From contig CBDATB010000014.1 in NCBI GenBank assembly GCA_965199745.1, forward strand, positions 1 to 64,000: a stretch of 64,000 nt of DNA. Direction: 5' to 3'. The notes under the pieces are model-generated. The model did no database searches and was not told the origin of the DNA. It saw only the letters and a program-made list of their open reading frames with translations. The position numbers and the translations under genes are program-made. The stretch is from CBDATB01 sp965199745. Lineage in GTDB: Bacteria; Bacteroidota; Bacteroidia; Cytophagales; Flammeovirgaceae. This document shows positions 25,991 through 33,565 of the stretch, one piece after another. Every line of letters starts with the position of its first letter. Position 1 is the first letter of the stretch.

Positions 25991-26893
25991 TCACTTGTTA
26001 AGCTTTATTTTTTTAAAATCAATTTCTTTTAAATTTTCTGGGATTTCAAAATTCTTTGATAATACTTCCCAGTCTTTGTCTTTTATCGTCTTTACTTCTT
26101 TCAAATAAAAACTTACATATGTATTATTAATTTTTGAATCAGATTTAACTCTTTCTAAATTATCTGTAGCTATCCTTACATAATCTTTATCTAATTCAAA
26201 ACCAATATACTTTCTATTTAGTTTTTTTGCTGCTACCGCCGTTGTTCCTGTCCCGATAAAAGGATCCAGAACTATATCATTTTCATCAGTTGTTAATAAA
26301 ATTATTCTTTCTAATAAATGAACGGGTAATTGACAAGGATGATCATTTCTATATTTTGAATGTTTTATTCTATGTATATCAGACCAAACATCTGAAATTA
26401 ACGGACCAAAAGGATGTAAACCAGCTTTTTTACCTCCATAATCTTTTCTTAGAAAAGTAGTTTTCCTTTCCCTTTCGTGTGGCATTCTAAGCTCATAGAT
26501 TTTTGTTTTTTTATCAGATTTTGTATAAAATAAAACTCCATAATGGTTAGGTTGTAAACTTTTTCCCATTGGAGAACTCGGGGCATTCCAAGCTATCCAA
26601 TGTTTAAAATAGGCATATTTATTTAGTATTTCAACATAAAAAGTTAGCCATTTAGGGATATTATGTAGAAAAATTGAACCTGCTGGCTTTGTTATTCTAA
26701 CCATTTCTTTTATCCATTTTTCACACCAATTTATATATTCTTTAAACTCTAAACTATCCTTGTATCCATTGTATTTTTTCTTTAGATTAAAAGGCGGATC
26801 TGCAAAAGTAATATCTATAGAATTGTCTGGAATTTTCTTTAATAATTCCAGACAATCTCCCCTTGTAATTTTGTTTAAATAATTTTCTAACAT
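25991..26893 (-). CDS. Beta-class DNA methyltransferase of a second type II R-M system
   Basis: A 300-residue N6-adenine/N4-cytosine methyltransferase. The catalytic motif comes first (DITFADPPFNL, near residue 32), and the SAM-binding motif near the C-terminus (DIVLDPFIGTGTTAVAAKKLNRKYIGFELD), so it is beta-class, with the target-recognition region between them. DPPF favours adenine. The ATG at 26893 (MLENYLNKI) lies 4 bp after the endonuclease stop, and the frame upstream of it overlaps the endonuclease gene. About 60 residues follow the last motif. The target sequence cannot be read from this. Confidence 0.92.
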   Translation of the reverse strand: MLENYLNKITRGDCLELLKKIPDNSIDITFADPPFNLKKKYNGYKDSLEFKEYINWCEKWIKEMVRITKPAGSIFLHNIPKWLTFYVEILNKYAYFKHWIAWNAPSSPMGKSLQPNHYGVLFYTKSDKKTKIYELRMPHERERKTTFLRKDYGGKKAGLHPFGPLISDVWSDIHRIKHSKYRNDHPCQLPVHLLERIILLTTDENDIVLDPFIGTGTTAVAAKKLNRKYIGFELDKDYVRIATDNLERVKSDSKINNTYVSFYLKEVKTIKDKDWEVLSKNFEIPENLKEIDFKKIKLNK

Positions 26894-26897
26894 AGAA

Positions 26898-27881
26898 CTA
26901 TTTTTTAGAAAAAATCTCAATAAGTAGTTTTTCAAACCTTTTTAATTCGTCTGAATGAAATGTGAATACATCTTCATAAGCAGATACCATTCTTTCTAAG
27001 TCTCCTTTTCTTACATACCAACCTACCCCATCAACAAAGCCAATAAATTTTGCTTTTGGATAATGTTTTTTTATAAAACTATCAATTGAAATTTCTGTTT
27101 TTGATTTATCTCCTTGTCCAGAAGAGGTTGTTGCTAAAAAAGAACTTTCTATAATTATTAGTGGATGTTGTTTATTTGGAATAATAAAATCCATTGTTCG
27201 CTTACTTTCAGGAGAATTACTTATAAGTTCATTTAAATCTCCCTTCTCAAAAGTAATATTTAAATTATTAAGCAAATTTTCTAATAAAGTTTCTGGATTA
27301 TTTTCTTTTTTCCCAGAATAGCTTCCTTTTTCCTTGTATCTTATAAGGATGTCTATCATTTCTGGTATTTCAAACTTTAGTTTTGAAATACTTAATTTTT
27401 TTAACTCAAATAAAGGAATAGTTTTTGCTAGAAAAGGAATAGTAGAGCCTTCAAAAAAAATATTAACAATTCCTTTTCTGAAATACTCGTTAGACTTGAT
27501 TAACTTATAGATTTGTGAATCTGTCCATTCTTTTAAATTGTCTATACTTTCATTTGTAGACCATTTATTTTTATAAACTAAATTACTTAGTTCTTTGTCA
27601 TCTTTAATGCGAATAATTGTTGTTAGCCTTTTTAAAGTTTCATTAGATAATCCAGTTAATGCCAATAAAGCCCTTAAGCCATTTTCTTTCTTAATTAAAA
27701 GATTTTCAAAAAATTCTTTTTTTAATCCTTTTGTTTCTATTTCATTTTTTAGTATTAATAAGGTTTCTTTTAAAGAGTTAAGATAACCTTCGTATTTTTC
27801 TTCAAAACTTCTGTTGTAAAAATAAAATGTATTTTTATCAATAACTGTTTTAAATTTGGTTTCTTTGGTAGGTTTATTCAT
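26898..27881 (-). CDS. Putative type II restriction endonuclease, specificity unknown
   Basis: A 327-residue protein between the XRE gene and the methyltransferase, the usual place of a cognate endonuclease. It has a helical N-terminal half. A likely PD-(D/E)xK-like core follows in the last third: RTMDFIIPNKQHPLIIIESS, then FLATTSSGQGDKSK, giving D-x13-E-S-S instead of ExK. The E-x-(S/N)-F with a following TSxGxxxK recalls DpnII/MboI-type enzymes, but the likeness is slight. The C-terminal AKFIGFVDGVGWYVRKGDLERM also looks like a nuclease-fold strand-helix. Function rests on context plus this motif. Confidence 0.72.
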   Translation of the reverse strand: MNKPTKETKFKTVIDKNTFYFYNRSFEEKYEGYLNSLKETLLILKNEIETKGLKKEFFENLLIKKENGLRALLALTGLSNETLKRLTTIIRIKDDKELSNLVYKNKWSTNESIDNLKEWTDSQIYKLIKSNEYFRKGIVNIFFEGSTIPFLAKTIPLFELKKLSISKLKFEIPEMIDILIRYKEKGSYSGKKENNPETLLENLLNNLNITFEKGDLNELISNSPESKRTMDFIIPNKQHPLIIIESSFLATTSSGQGDKSKTEISIDSFIKKHYPKAKFIGFVDGVGWYVRKGDLERMVSAYEDVFTFHSDELKRFEKLLIEIFSKK

Positions 27882-27887
27882 AATGAT

Positions 27888-28106
27888 TTACTTTATTAAG
27901 TTTTCAATAGAGACATTTAGCCCTTTAGCTATTCTAGTAATAGTTTGAATAGTTGGTTTGGTAATAACTCCAGATTCAAGTTTAGCTAATGTTGTATAAG
28001 GCAAGTTAGCTTTCTTACATAAGGCATCTTGAGTTAAGCCTTTTTTACTTCTAATTTTTTTAATATTGTTGCCAATATCGCCACAAATTTTTTCTTGTTT
28101 TTTCAT
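27888..28106 (-). CDS. XRE-family HTH regulator, copy D
   Basis: A 72-residue HTH protein (MKKQEKICGDIGNNIKKI, GLTQDALCKKANLPYTTLAKL), clearly a paralogue of copies A and B but more diverged. It leads the second cassette, with the endonuclease gene 6 bp downstream, so it probably controls this R-M pair. Cross-talk with copy B is possible because the recognition-helix residues PYTTL are the same. Confidence 0.88.
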   Translation of the reverse strand: MKKQEKICGDIGNNIKKIRSKKGLTQDALCKKANLPYTTLAKLESGVITKPTIQTITRIAKGLNVSIENLIK

Positions 28107-28392
28107 AGTATCCTAATTTAGAAATATGTTTTTAAATCTTCCAATATATGATAGCATAAATATAATGAATTACAAATATATTTTAAATTTTTCTCTCTTT
28201 TCTTTTTGTGTGTTTGCTGTGCAAACACTCCTTATTCAAAAGGGCAAAAAGGAAGGGGGTTGGGGGGAAGGAATTTTTGCCCTTTTAAGAATAAAGGCAT
28301 TCGCCTTTATTTCCCGTTGGTTTTATTGCTCTTGTTGTTCCTCTGGGTTATTTTCAAAGAAAGTTCGGATTTTGTCCAAAAGGTACTGCCAT
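28107..28392 (-). repeat. Leader copy IR-D and right end of the island
   Basis: The minus-strand leader of XRE copy D. It has TATATTTG at 28173-28180, the stem AAAAGGGCAAAAA/TTTTTGCCCTTTT around a G-rich loop, and ATAAAGGC-ATTC-GCCTTTAT. It ends with TCCAAAAGGTACT followed by GCCAT at 28388-28392, matching the GGTACC-GCCAT joints at 20641-20651 and 25498-25508. No recombinase-end repeat follows, so this is a plausible right boundary. Confidence 0.75.
28173..28180 (-). promoter_or_regulatory. TATATTTG box of the second R-M cassette
   Basis: TATATTTG on the minus strand, in the same place relative to XRE copy D as in the other cassette; it fits TAnnTTTG. Confidence 0.5.
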
Positions 28393-28431
28393 AAGAAAAA
28401 TTTATTGTAAAATCAGTTCTTTTTTCTCTTC

Positions 28432-28629
28432 CTATTTCACATTAGAGATTAACGCATTGAAAATAGATACATCTATACCTATCCCATGTATACGTAGTGC
28501 ATTGGCTTGTACGAGAGTCATGCCACCTCCAGCGAATGGGTCTAAGATAATATCTCGCTTTGTAAAGTAACTTTCTTTTTTAGAACTATCCGTATGGGTA
28601 TCTAAAAAATACTCTACTAGCTGAAGGAT
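28432..28629 (-). pseudogene. DNA methyltransferase remnant (motif I region)
   Basis: A 65-codon frame reads LQLVEYFLDTHTDSSKKE, then DIILDPFAGGGMTLVQANAL and GIGIDVSIFNALISN, and stops. DPFAGGGMT is the SAM-binding motif I of N4/N6 DNA methyltransferases. A stop lies immediately before the fragment and the catalytic motif is missing, so only a relic remains, just outside the right end of the island. It suggests an older R-M or similar system at this locus. Confidence 0.8.
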
Positions 28630-28737
28630 TAAACTTTAAATTTACATCTCAATTTTATAGCAAAGTCATTTTTACATACCGAAGAGTGAGTCTGTGCTGA
28701 GTTCTGAGTCTTAATTGGCTTTGCTCAGCTTCTTAGT

Positions 28738-29859
28738 TTATCCGTTTTTTGTTATTTCTGAGCCAAGTACTTTTACAATATTACCCCAATAATAAGTTTG
28801 GTAGAAATTAGCACTTGTTATGTCATCATTGGATTTAGATCTTATTTTTTTTATATTTTCGTAATACTTCTCAAAATCTTTGTCATCTATTACTATGAGT
28901 TTGTCGCCACATACGGCTTGCTCAATACCTATTGCACCACTTTGGGAAGAAAGGACGGTCTTTCCTAAACTAATAGCTTCTATCACTTTAGATTTAGCCC
29001 CTCCACCTTTAATAACAGGGTTGAGCATAAGGTCAGCAGCAAGAATATAAGATGTTATATCATCTACAAATCCTAAATATTCAACATGCTTTATTTTCTG
29101 TCTATATAGTATGTGGTTTTGAGGCAAACCACTACCACATATAACAATCCGATAAGGAAAATCTGCCTTTTCGCACAAAATAGGGCTAATCTTTTCAATA
29201 ATCGTATTTAATGCTTCAATATTAGGCAGGTAGTATAAGTTGGCAAAAAAGATAATAACAAAGCAATTTCTATCAATTCCATGTTTAGCCCATAAATCAG
29301 CTCTTGTTTCTTTTGTCATCGAAGGGGTGCTATTGTAGGTAGTGCCTTGAGGACTAAACAAGCAGTTATCGGTACGTAAACCAAACAACCTAATGGCATT
29401 ATATATATCTTCTCTAGAAACAAATAATGTTTTATCCGCATTTTTATAAACTACATATTCTATAACAAACAGAAAAATACTCCACCATTTGCCAATACTT
29501 TTAAAACGTAAATATTCCACATTATGCGCGCACACAATAAGTCGAATGCCCAATAATTTCACAAATGGTAAAATAAGCAAGCCCATGAAGGGCTGATGCA
29601 GTATGCATGTATCAATATTTTTTTTTGTATATAAAAGAAAAAGTTTACACAGTATCAGCACATTAAAGTATTTATATTTAATATCTTTAAAAAACTTCAA
29701 TAATTTGAAAGGAATATCTTTACAGTCATTATTATCACTTCCAACAGTAACTACCGAATAGGTTTTAGATAGATATTCAGAAAAATAATAACAAAGATTT
29801 GTACCCCCATTGATAGGTGGACAAAATTTATAAGGTACAATAACAAGTATATTTTTCAT
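28738..29859 (-). CDS. GT4-family glycosyltransferase
   Basis: A 373-residue GT-B glycosyltransferase. The N-terminal domain starts KNILVIVPYKFCPPINGGTN, with the glycine-rich donor-side loop. The C-terminal half has the group 1 pattern: FFANLYYLPN, IVICGSGLP, HVEYLGFVDDITSYILAADLMLNPVIKGGGAKSKVIEAIS with the catalytic-region E, then GKTVLSSQSGAIGI. Typical for surface polysaccharide synthesis, but no other polysaccharide genes are next to it. It lies between the island and a short plus-strand group, so it could be a remnant of a larger locus. Confidence 0.88.
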   Translation of the reverse strand: MKNILVIVPYKFCPPINGGTNLCYYFSEYLSKTYSVVTVGSDNNDCKDIPFKLLKFFKDIKYKYFNVLILCKLFLLYTKKNIDTCILHQPFMGLLILPFVKLLGIRLIVCAHNVEYLRFKSIGKWWSIFLFVIEYVVYKNADKTLFVSREDIYNAIRLFGLRTDNCLFSPQGTTYNSTPSMTKETRADLWAKHGIDRNCFVIIFFANLYYLPNIEALNTIIEKISPILCEKADFPYRIVICGSGLPQNHILYRQKIKHVEYLGFVDDITSYILAADLMLNPVIKGGGAKSKVIEAISLGKTVLSSQSGAIGIEQAVCGDKLIVIDDKDFEKYYENIKKIRSKSNDDITSANFYQTYYWGNIVKVLGSEITKNG

Positions 29860-30179
29860 AAGCTCGCATTACTATTTGGTACTTTTATACAGCAACTATA
29901 TATTTGTTACTTATCTTCATAGATTGATTGATTTACAAAGTTAGAATTTTAATGACATTATTTGAAAAGAGCAATATATTTTAATGACAGGATCATTGTG
30001 CTGAATGCAATGGATGTGTTAGCCTAAAGAAGTGCTAATACTTCATTTAAATCGACCGCTACGTTGGTAATCAATGAAAAAATAATTATGCAACCGTTTT
30101 ATACTGCTTAATGTTTATATAGTAAAAAGTTACCTGCTACATTCTATTTATTCAGAAAATAGCACAAATCCACTGGAAT
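29860..30179. other. Intergenic region upstream of the anti-sigma-like gene
   Basis: About 320 bp without a supportable ORF. It contains the divergent upstream regions of the glycosyltransferase and the 30180 gene. No sigma-factor gene or recognisable remnant of one was found here, and I see no clear TAnnTTTG promoter. Confidence 0.4.
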
Positions 30180-30527
30180 ATGTCTGTTTTAGAAAATATA
30201 GATTTTGAGAATATTGCCCTGATCGAAAAGTATTTGACCGATGAACTAGAGCCGGGCGAAAGAAAATCCTTTGAAAAACGCCTCAAAAAAGATTCTTCAC
30301 TCAAAGAAGATTACCAGATAGTGTGCAAAGCCTATAATGGGAGCAAACACCTTGTCAAAGAGAATGTATTCAAGAAAAAGTTGAAAAATTACCATTTGGA
30401 AGACTCTAAAATAGCTGAAAAAGCTTTTGTAGCAAAAAATATAATGCACAACTCATTAGTGATTGCATTGGCAGTTTTAACCACTATTGCCCTTTGTGCA
30501 TTATTCATCTCATTTGTTGTGTCTTAA
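30180..30527 (+). CDS. Anti-sigma-factor-like single-TM protein
   Basis: A 115-residue protein. The N-terminal ~45 residues (IALIEKYLTDELEPGERKSFEKRLKKDSSLKEDY) have the YLxxELxPxExxxFExxLxxDxxL pattern of Bacteroidota anti-sigma factors. No zinc-binding HxxxCxxC is present. A single hydrophobic helix (LVIALAVLTTIALCALFISFVV) closes the protein. It would hold an ECF sigma factor at the membrane, but no sigma gene is adjacent. A structural rather than regulatory role is possible. Confidence 0.6.
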   Translation: MSVLENIDFENIALIEKYLTDELEPGERKSFEKRLKKDSSLKEDYQIVCKAYNGSKHLVKENVFKKKLKNYHLEDSKIAEKAFVAKNIMHNSLVIALAVLTTIALCALFISFVVS

Positions 30528-30556
30528 CCAAAATTTCATTATATTAATTGAATACC

Positions 30557-31060
30557 ATGAAAAAAGAAATATTGTTTGCCATTCTTCTTCTTGTCTCAAC
30601 CAACGCTAATATAAGTTATGCACAAAAATCGTCTATACTAGATAAAGTAAAATTTGGTGGCAACTTCGGCTTTACAACTGGTAGTAGAACTTTTATTGAA
30701 GTATCTCCCGTTGCGGCTTACAAAATTAATGAAAAATTACTGGCAGGAGTAAGTATTGACTATCAGTATTTCAAAATTAATAACACAGACATTAGCACAA
30801 ATATCTGGGGAGGGTCTGTATTCGGCAGATACTACGCTTTTAGGGGTAGTTTTTTACAAATTCAATATGAAAATATAAGCTATCGTCTCAATAACAACCC
30901 GAGAATTAATTATGCCACTTACTTAGTCGGAGGAGGATTTTCTTACCCAATCAACGATAAGCTAGAAATTAATATCACAGTCTTATATGATTTGAACAAT
31001 AATTCTCCTAATAGCCCTTATACTAGTCCAATAAGAACCAACATTGGCGTATTATTTTGA
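30557..31060 (+). CDS. Small outer-membrane beta-barrel protein
   Basis: Starting at the ATG at 30557, the protein is 167 residues with signal peptide KKEILFAILLLVSTNANISYAQ. The mature part has regular strands (FGGNFGFTTGSRTFIEVSPVAAYKI, GGSVFGRYYAF, YLVGGGFSYPI, NIGVLF at the C-terminus) and looks like an eight-stranded OmpX-type barrel. Specific function unknown. It follows the anti-sigma-like gene by 29 bp. Confidence 0.72.
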   Translation: MKKEILFAILLLVSTNANISYAQKSSILDKVKFGGNFGFTTGSRTFIEVSPVAAYKINEKLLAGVSIDYQYFKINNTDISTNIWGGSVFGRYYAFRGSFLQIQYENISYRLNNNPRINYATYLVGGGFSYPINDKLEINITVLYDLNNNSPNSPYTSPIRTNIGVLF

Positions 31061-31077
31061 TTTTTTAACCCTATGCC

Positions 31078-31554
31078 ATGCGGAAAAAGCAACAAGCACC
31101 ACTCACGCAAAAAGAAACAATTATTAAAATAGCTCCCTTTTGTGCTTATCAGGAAAGAACGCCAGAAGAAGTTCGAAAGAAGCTAGCATCATGGGGAACT
31201 GACTCGATGAAAACAGAACTTGTTATCAAGAAACTGCAAGAAGAACAATACCTGGACATAAAACGCTTTAGCGAATCTTTTGTTAGAGGAAAATTTTACC
31301 ATAAAAAATGGGGAAAACGAAAAATCAGATACCAATTACAGCAAAAAGGTGTTCAAAGTCAATACATCGAAGATGCTATATCTACAATTAAAGAAGAAGA
31401 TTATCAAAAAAATTTGTACGATCTGTTAATATCTAAAAAACAAAACATGAAAGAAATGTCAAAAGATAAAAAAAAACAAAAACTTTACACCTTCGGCATT
31501 TCCAGAGGATATGAAACAGACTTAGTTTTTCAGATAATTAATAAACTATTATAA
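31078..31554 (+). CDS. recX: RecX-family regulator of RecA
   Basis: A 158-residue, basic, all-helical protein built from three-helix repeats. It carries the RecX signature ERTPEEVRKKLASWG, LQEEQYLDIKRFSESFVRGKFYHKKWGKRKIRYQLQQKGV, and AISTIKEEDY. RecX binds RecA filaments and limits their recombinase and coprotease activities. Length is normal. It is 17 bp after the barrel gene; no recA lies nearby. Confidence 0.9.
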   Translation: MRKKQQAPLTQKETIIKIAPFCAYQERTPEEVRKKLASWGTDSMKTELVIKKLQEEQYLDIKRFSESFVRGKFYHKKWGKRKIRYQLQQKGVQSQYIEDAISTIKEEDYQKNLYDLLISKKQNMKEMSKDKKKQKLYTFGISRGYETDLVFQIINKLL

Positions 31555-31657
31555 GAAAATTGTTATCTTTAAACGCAATGTTTTAGTTTAATTACGGATG
31601 TAAAGAAGACCGCTCATCAATAAAACTTTAGTTAAATCATATATTTTAGCAACACTT

Positions 31658-32110
31658 ATGGAATACCAATTTTGTCAGACCGTCATGCTAGTAGATGATA
31701 ATAGCGTAGATAATATCATTAGCAAAAGGTTAATAGAAATTACAAGAACTGCCCAGGAAATTATCACAAAAAACTCTGTCAGAGATGCTTTAAACTATCT
31801 AAAAGACAACAAAAACAACAAAGATAAAATACCTAGTTTAATATTTCTAGATATCATTATGCCGCAAGCAGATGGTTTTATCTTTCTAAATGAGTTCGAA
31901 AATATGCCACACCTTGTTAAGGAAAAAGCAAAAATTGTGGTACTCTCCTGCACAGAAAACCAGCAAGACCTTAACAAAATTACAAATAATGATCTAATTC
32001 ATAGATTTATACCCAAACCACTTACCGACACAAGACTGTACGAAATTGCAGAAAGCTGCATACCACAGTCATTATTCATCCAAATCAAGGGCTACCATAT
32101 GGTTCAATAG
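31658..32110 (+). CDS. Stand-alone response regulator receiver (CheY-like)
   Basis: A 150-residue receiver domain with the full active site: acidic pair D13/D14 (VMLVDDNS), phospho-acceptor D65 (LIFLDIIMPQADG), S97 (VVLSCTEN) and K120 (FIPKPL). There is no output domain, so it signals by protein contact or phosphorelay. The insertion NKNNKDKIP before the acceptor is typical of the Rcp1-like subfamily paired with phytochrome or hybrid kinases. No kinase gene is adjacent. Its last 39 bp overlap the 3' end of the convergent peptidase gene. Confidence 0.9.
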   Translation: MEYQFCQTVMLVDDNSVDNIISKRLIEITRTAQEIITKNSVRDALNYLKDNKNNKDKIPSLIFLDIIMPQADGFIFLNEFENMPHLVKEKAKIVVLSCTENQQDLNKITNNDLIHRFIPKPLTDTRLYEIAESCIPQSLFIQIKGYHMVQ

Positions 32111-33565
32111 CCTTTCAAGTCTTTTCGTCATATTGGCGTAAGAACCTGAGTAATTATTAACAATAACAGCAAATACGAAAGGATTTTGCGATAGAGTTTC
32201 ACCGTATCCTACATAAGCGCGTACTCTCTTAATATAACCGCTTTTAGCACGAATCCTACCTGCTGCCTGCTGCCCCCTACAAATATATTTTAGTGTACCC
32301 TCCCAACCCAATAACGGCAATGTTTTTCTGAATAAACCTCCTATATCTTCCTGTGCCGTAATTTGTAAAATCTTAGCTATTTGCTCAGTACTCAAAGCAT
32401 TATAGGGAGAAAGCCCGCTGCCATCTTCAATAAAAGCACCTTGCATATTCACGCCCTTTTTTCTCCAAAAATCCACGACTGTTTGGGCAGCAGATTTAGT
32501 ACTTCCCAAAGCTGATAAAACCTTAGTATTTTTAACACCTATCATCCTAAAAATTGCCTCAGCATACAAATTAATACTTTTTACATTAGTAGCTTTTATA
32601 ATATCGTACAAAGGTTCGGAAAAATAACTGTGAATGGTATCGAAATGGTAAGGCAGGGTTTGATATAAACTACGGGCTTTTTGCATAGTAGTTACAAAAC
32701 CTGAATCGTTTAAATACTTATCAAGCAAAAAAGCAGTGAGGAAAGCAGGGTCGGGTACAGCTCCCTTGATCGAAAACTCTTGCACGCCGGCAGGAATAGT
32801 ACCTCTGAGGTATCTCATATTGGTATGATGGCTACCGTAAATATAACCATTGTCTCCAGAACCTACTTTTCCAGTTTTCATTTCATTGATAAACCTAAGG
32901 TTGGGTATTTCGGGTTCAGTACGCAGTATTTTGGCAGAATCGCCAACACGACGAGAAGGCATAAAATACAAATAATATAGATTATGGTAAATAGAAAGAC
33001 CACAAGCCCCTGCGGCATACCAGTTGCCTATATCTTCCCATAACCAAGTATCAGGAGTCAGCTGGGCTTCAAAAATACCTCCGTAGCCAATTACACTACC
33101 TCTAATTTCACGAATACCTAATTTTTTCACTGCCTCTAGCCATTTCTCAGTAATCTCGGTAATATTTTTCGAACCTAATGTAGGATCTCCCCCACCCAAA
33201 ATATAAAGATCACCATTTAAAACACCATCTTTCACAGCAGCCTTACGAGTTAAATGTGTTTCAAAACGAAAATCAGCACCCAGAAGTAGTAGGGCAGTTG
33301 CGGTAGTAATTGCTTTCAAAGATGAACCTGTAGTAAGACTTTGAGTACTGTTGTAAGTAATCGATGGTTTTTTTTCTCGCAGCCCATAAATACTTATGCC
33401 GAAAGAGGCACCGCGCATATCAGACTCACGGTGTATTGCTTGAATAAGGGTTTCAAAATCCTTTTTACTAATTGATGAGGGAACATTTTGGGCATACAAA
33501 CAAGTAGGCAGTACAATAAAAATAAAAAAGGTTTTTGCTTTAGCAAATTTTACAGAATAGCTCAT
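32072..33565 (-). CDS. dacB: PBP4-type D-alanyl-D-alanine carboxypeptidase/endopeptidase (family S13)
   Basis: A 497-residue periplasmic S13 enzyme that trims or cuts peptidoglycan cross-links. It has a signal peptide (TFFIFIVLPTCLYAQ), the SSLK catalytic tetrad (S81, K84 from this start), the DGSGLS motif, and KSG in RAKSGYIKRV. The start ATG at 33565 is fixed by a TGATG overlap with the stop of the MetE-like gene, so the pair is translationally coupled. That makes it the last gene of the long minus-strand cluster, although its function is general. Confidence 0.9.
   Translation of the reverse strand: MSYSVKFAKAKTFFIFIVLPTCLYAQNVPSSISKKDFETLIQAIHRESDMRGASFGISIYGLREKKPSITYNSTQSLTTGSSLKAITTATALLLLGADFRFETHLTRKAAVKDGVLNGDLYILGGGDPTLGSKNITEITEKWLEAVKKLGIREIRGSVIGYGGIFEAQLTPDTWLWEDIGNWYAAGACGLSIYHNLYYLYFMPSRRVGDSAKILRTEPEIPNLRFINEMKTGKVGSGDNGYIYGSHHTNMRYLRGTIPAGVQEFSIKGAVPDPAFLTAFLLDKYLNDSGFVTTMQKARSLYQTLPYHFDTIHSYFSEPLYDIIKATNVKSINLYAEAIFRMIGVKNTKVLSALGSTKSAAQTVVDFWRKKGVNMQGAFIEDGSGLSPYNALSTEQIAKILQITAQEDIGGLFRKTLPLLGWEGTLKYICRGQQAAGRIRAKSGYIKRVRAYVGYGETLSQNPFVFAVIVNNYSGSYANMTKRLERLLNHMVALDLDE

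Noticed and set aside
17510..28392. Integron with attC-like hairpins
   Set aside because: No IntI-type tyrosine recombinase is present, the only recombinase is a large serine type, and the hairpins are not built like attC. Cassette-like organisation is kept as a separate finding.
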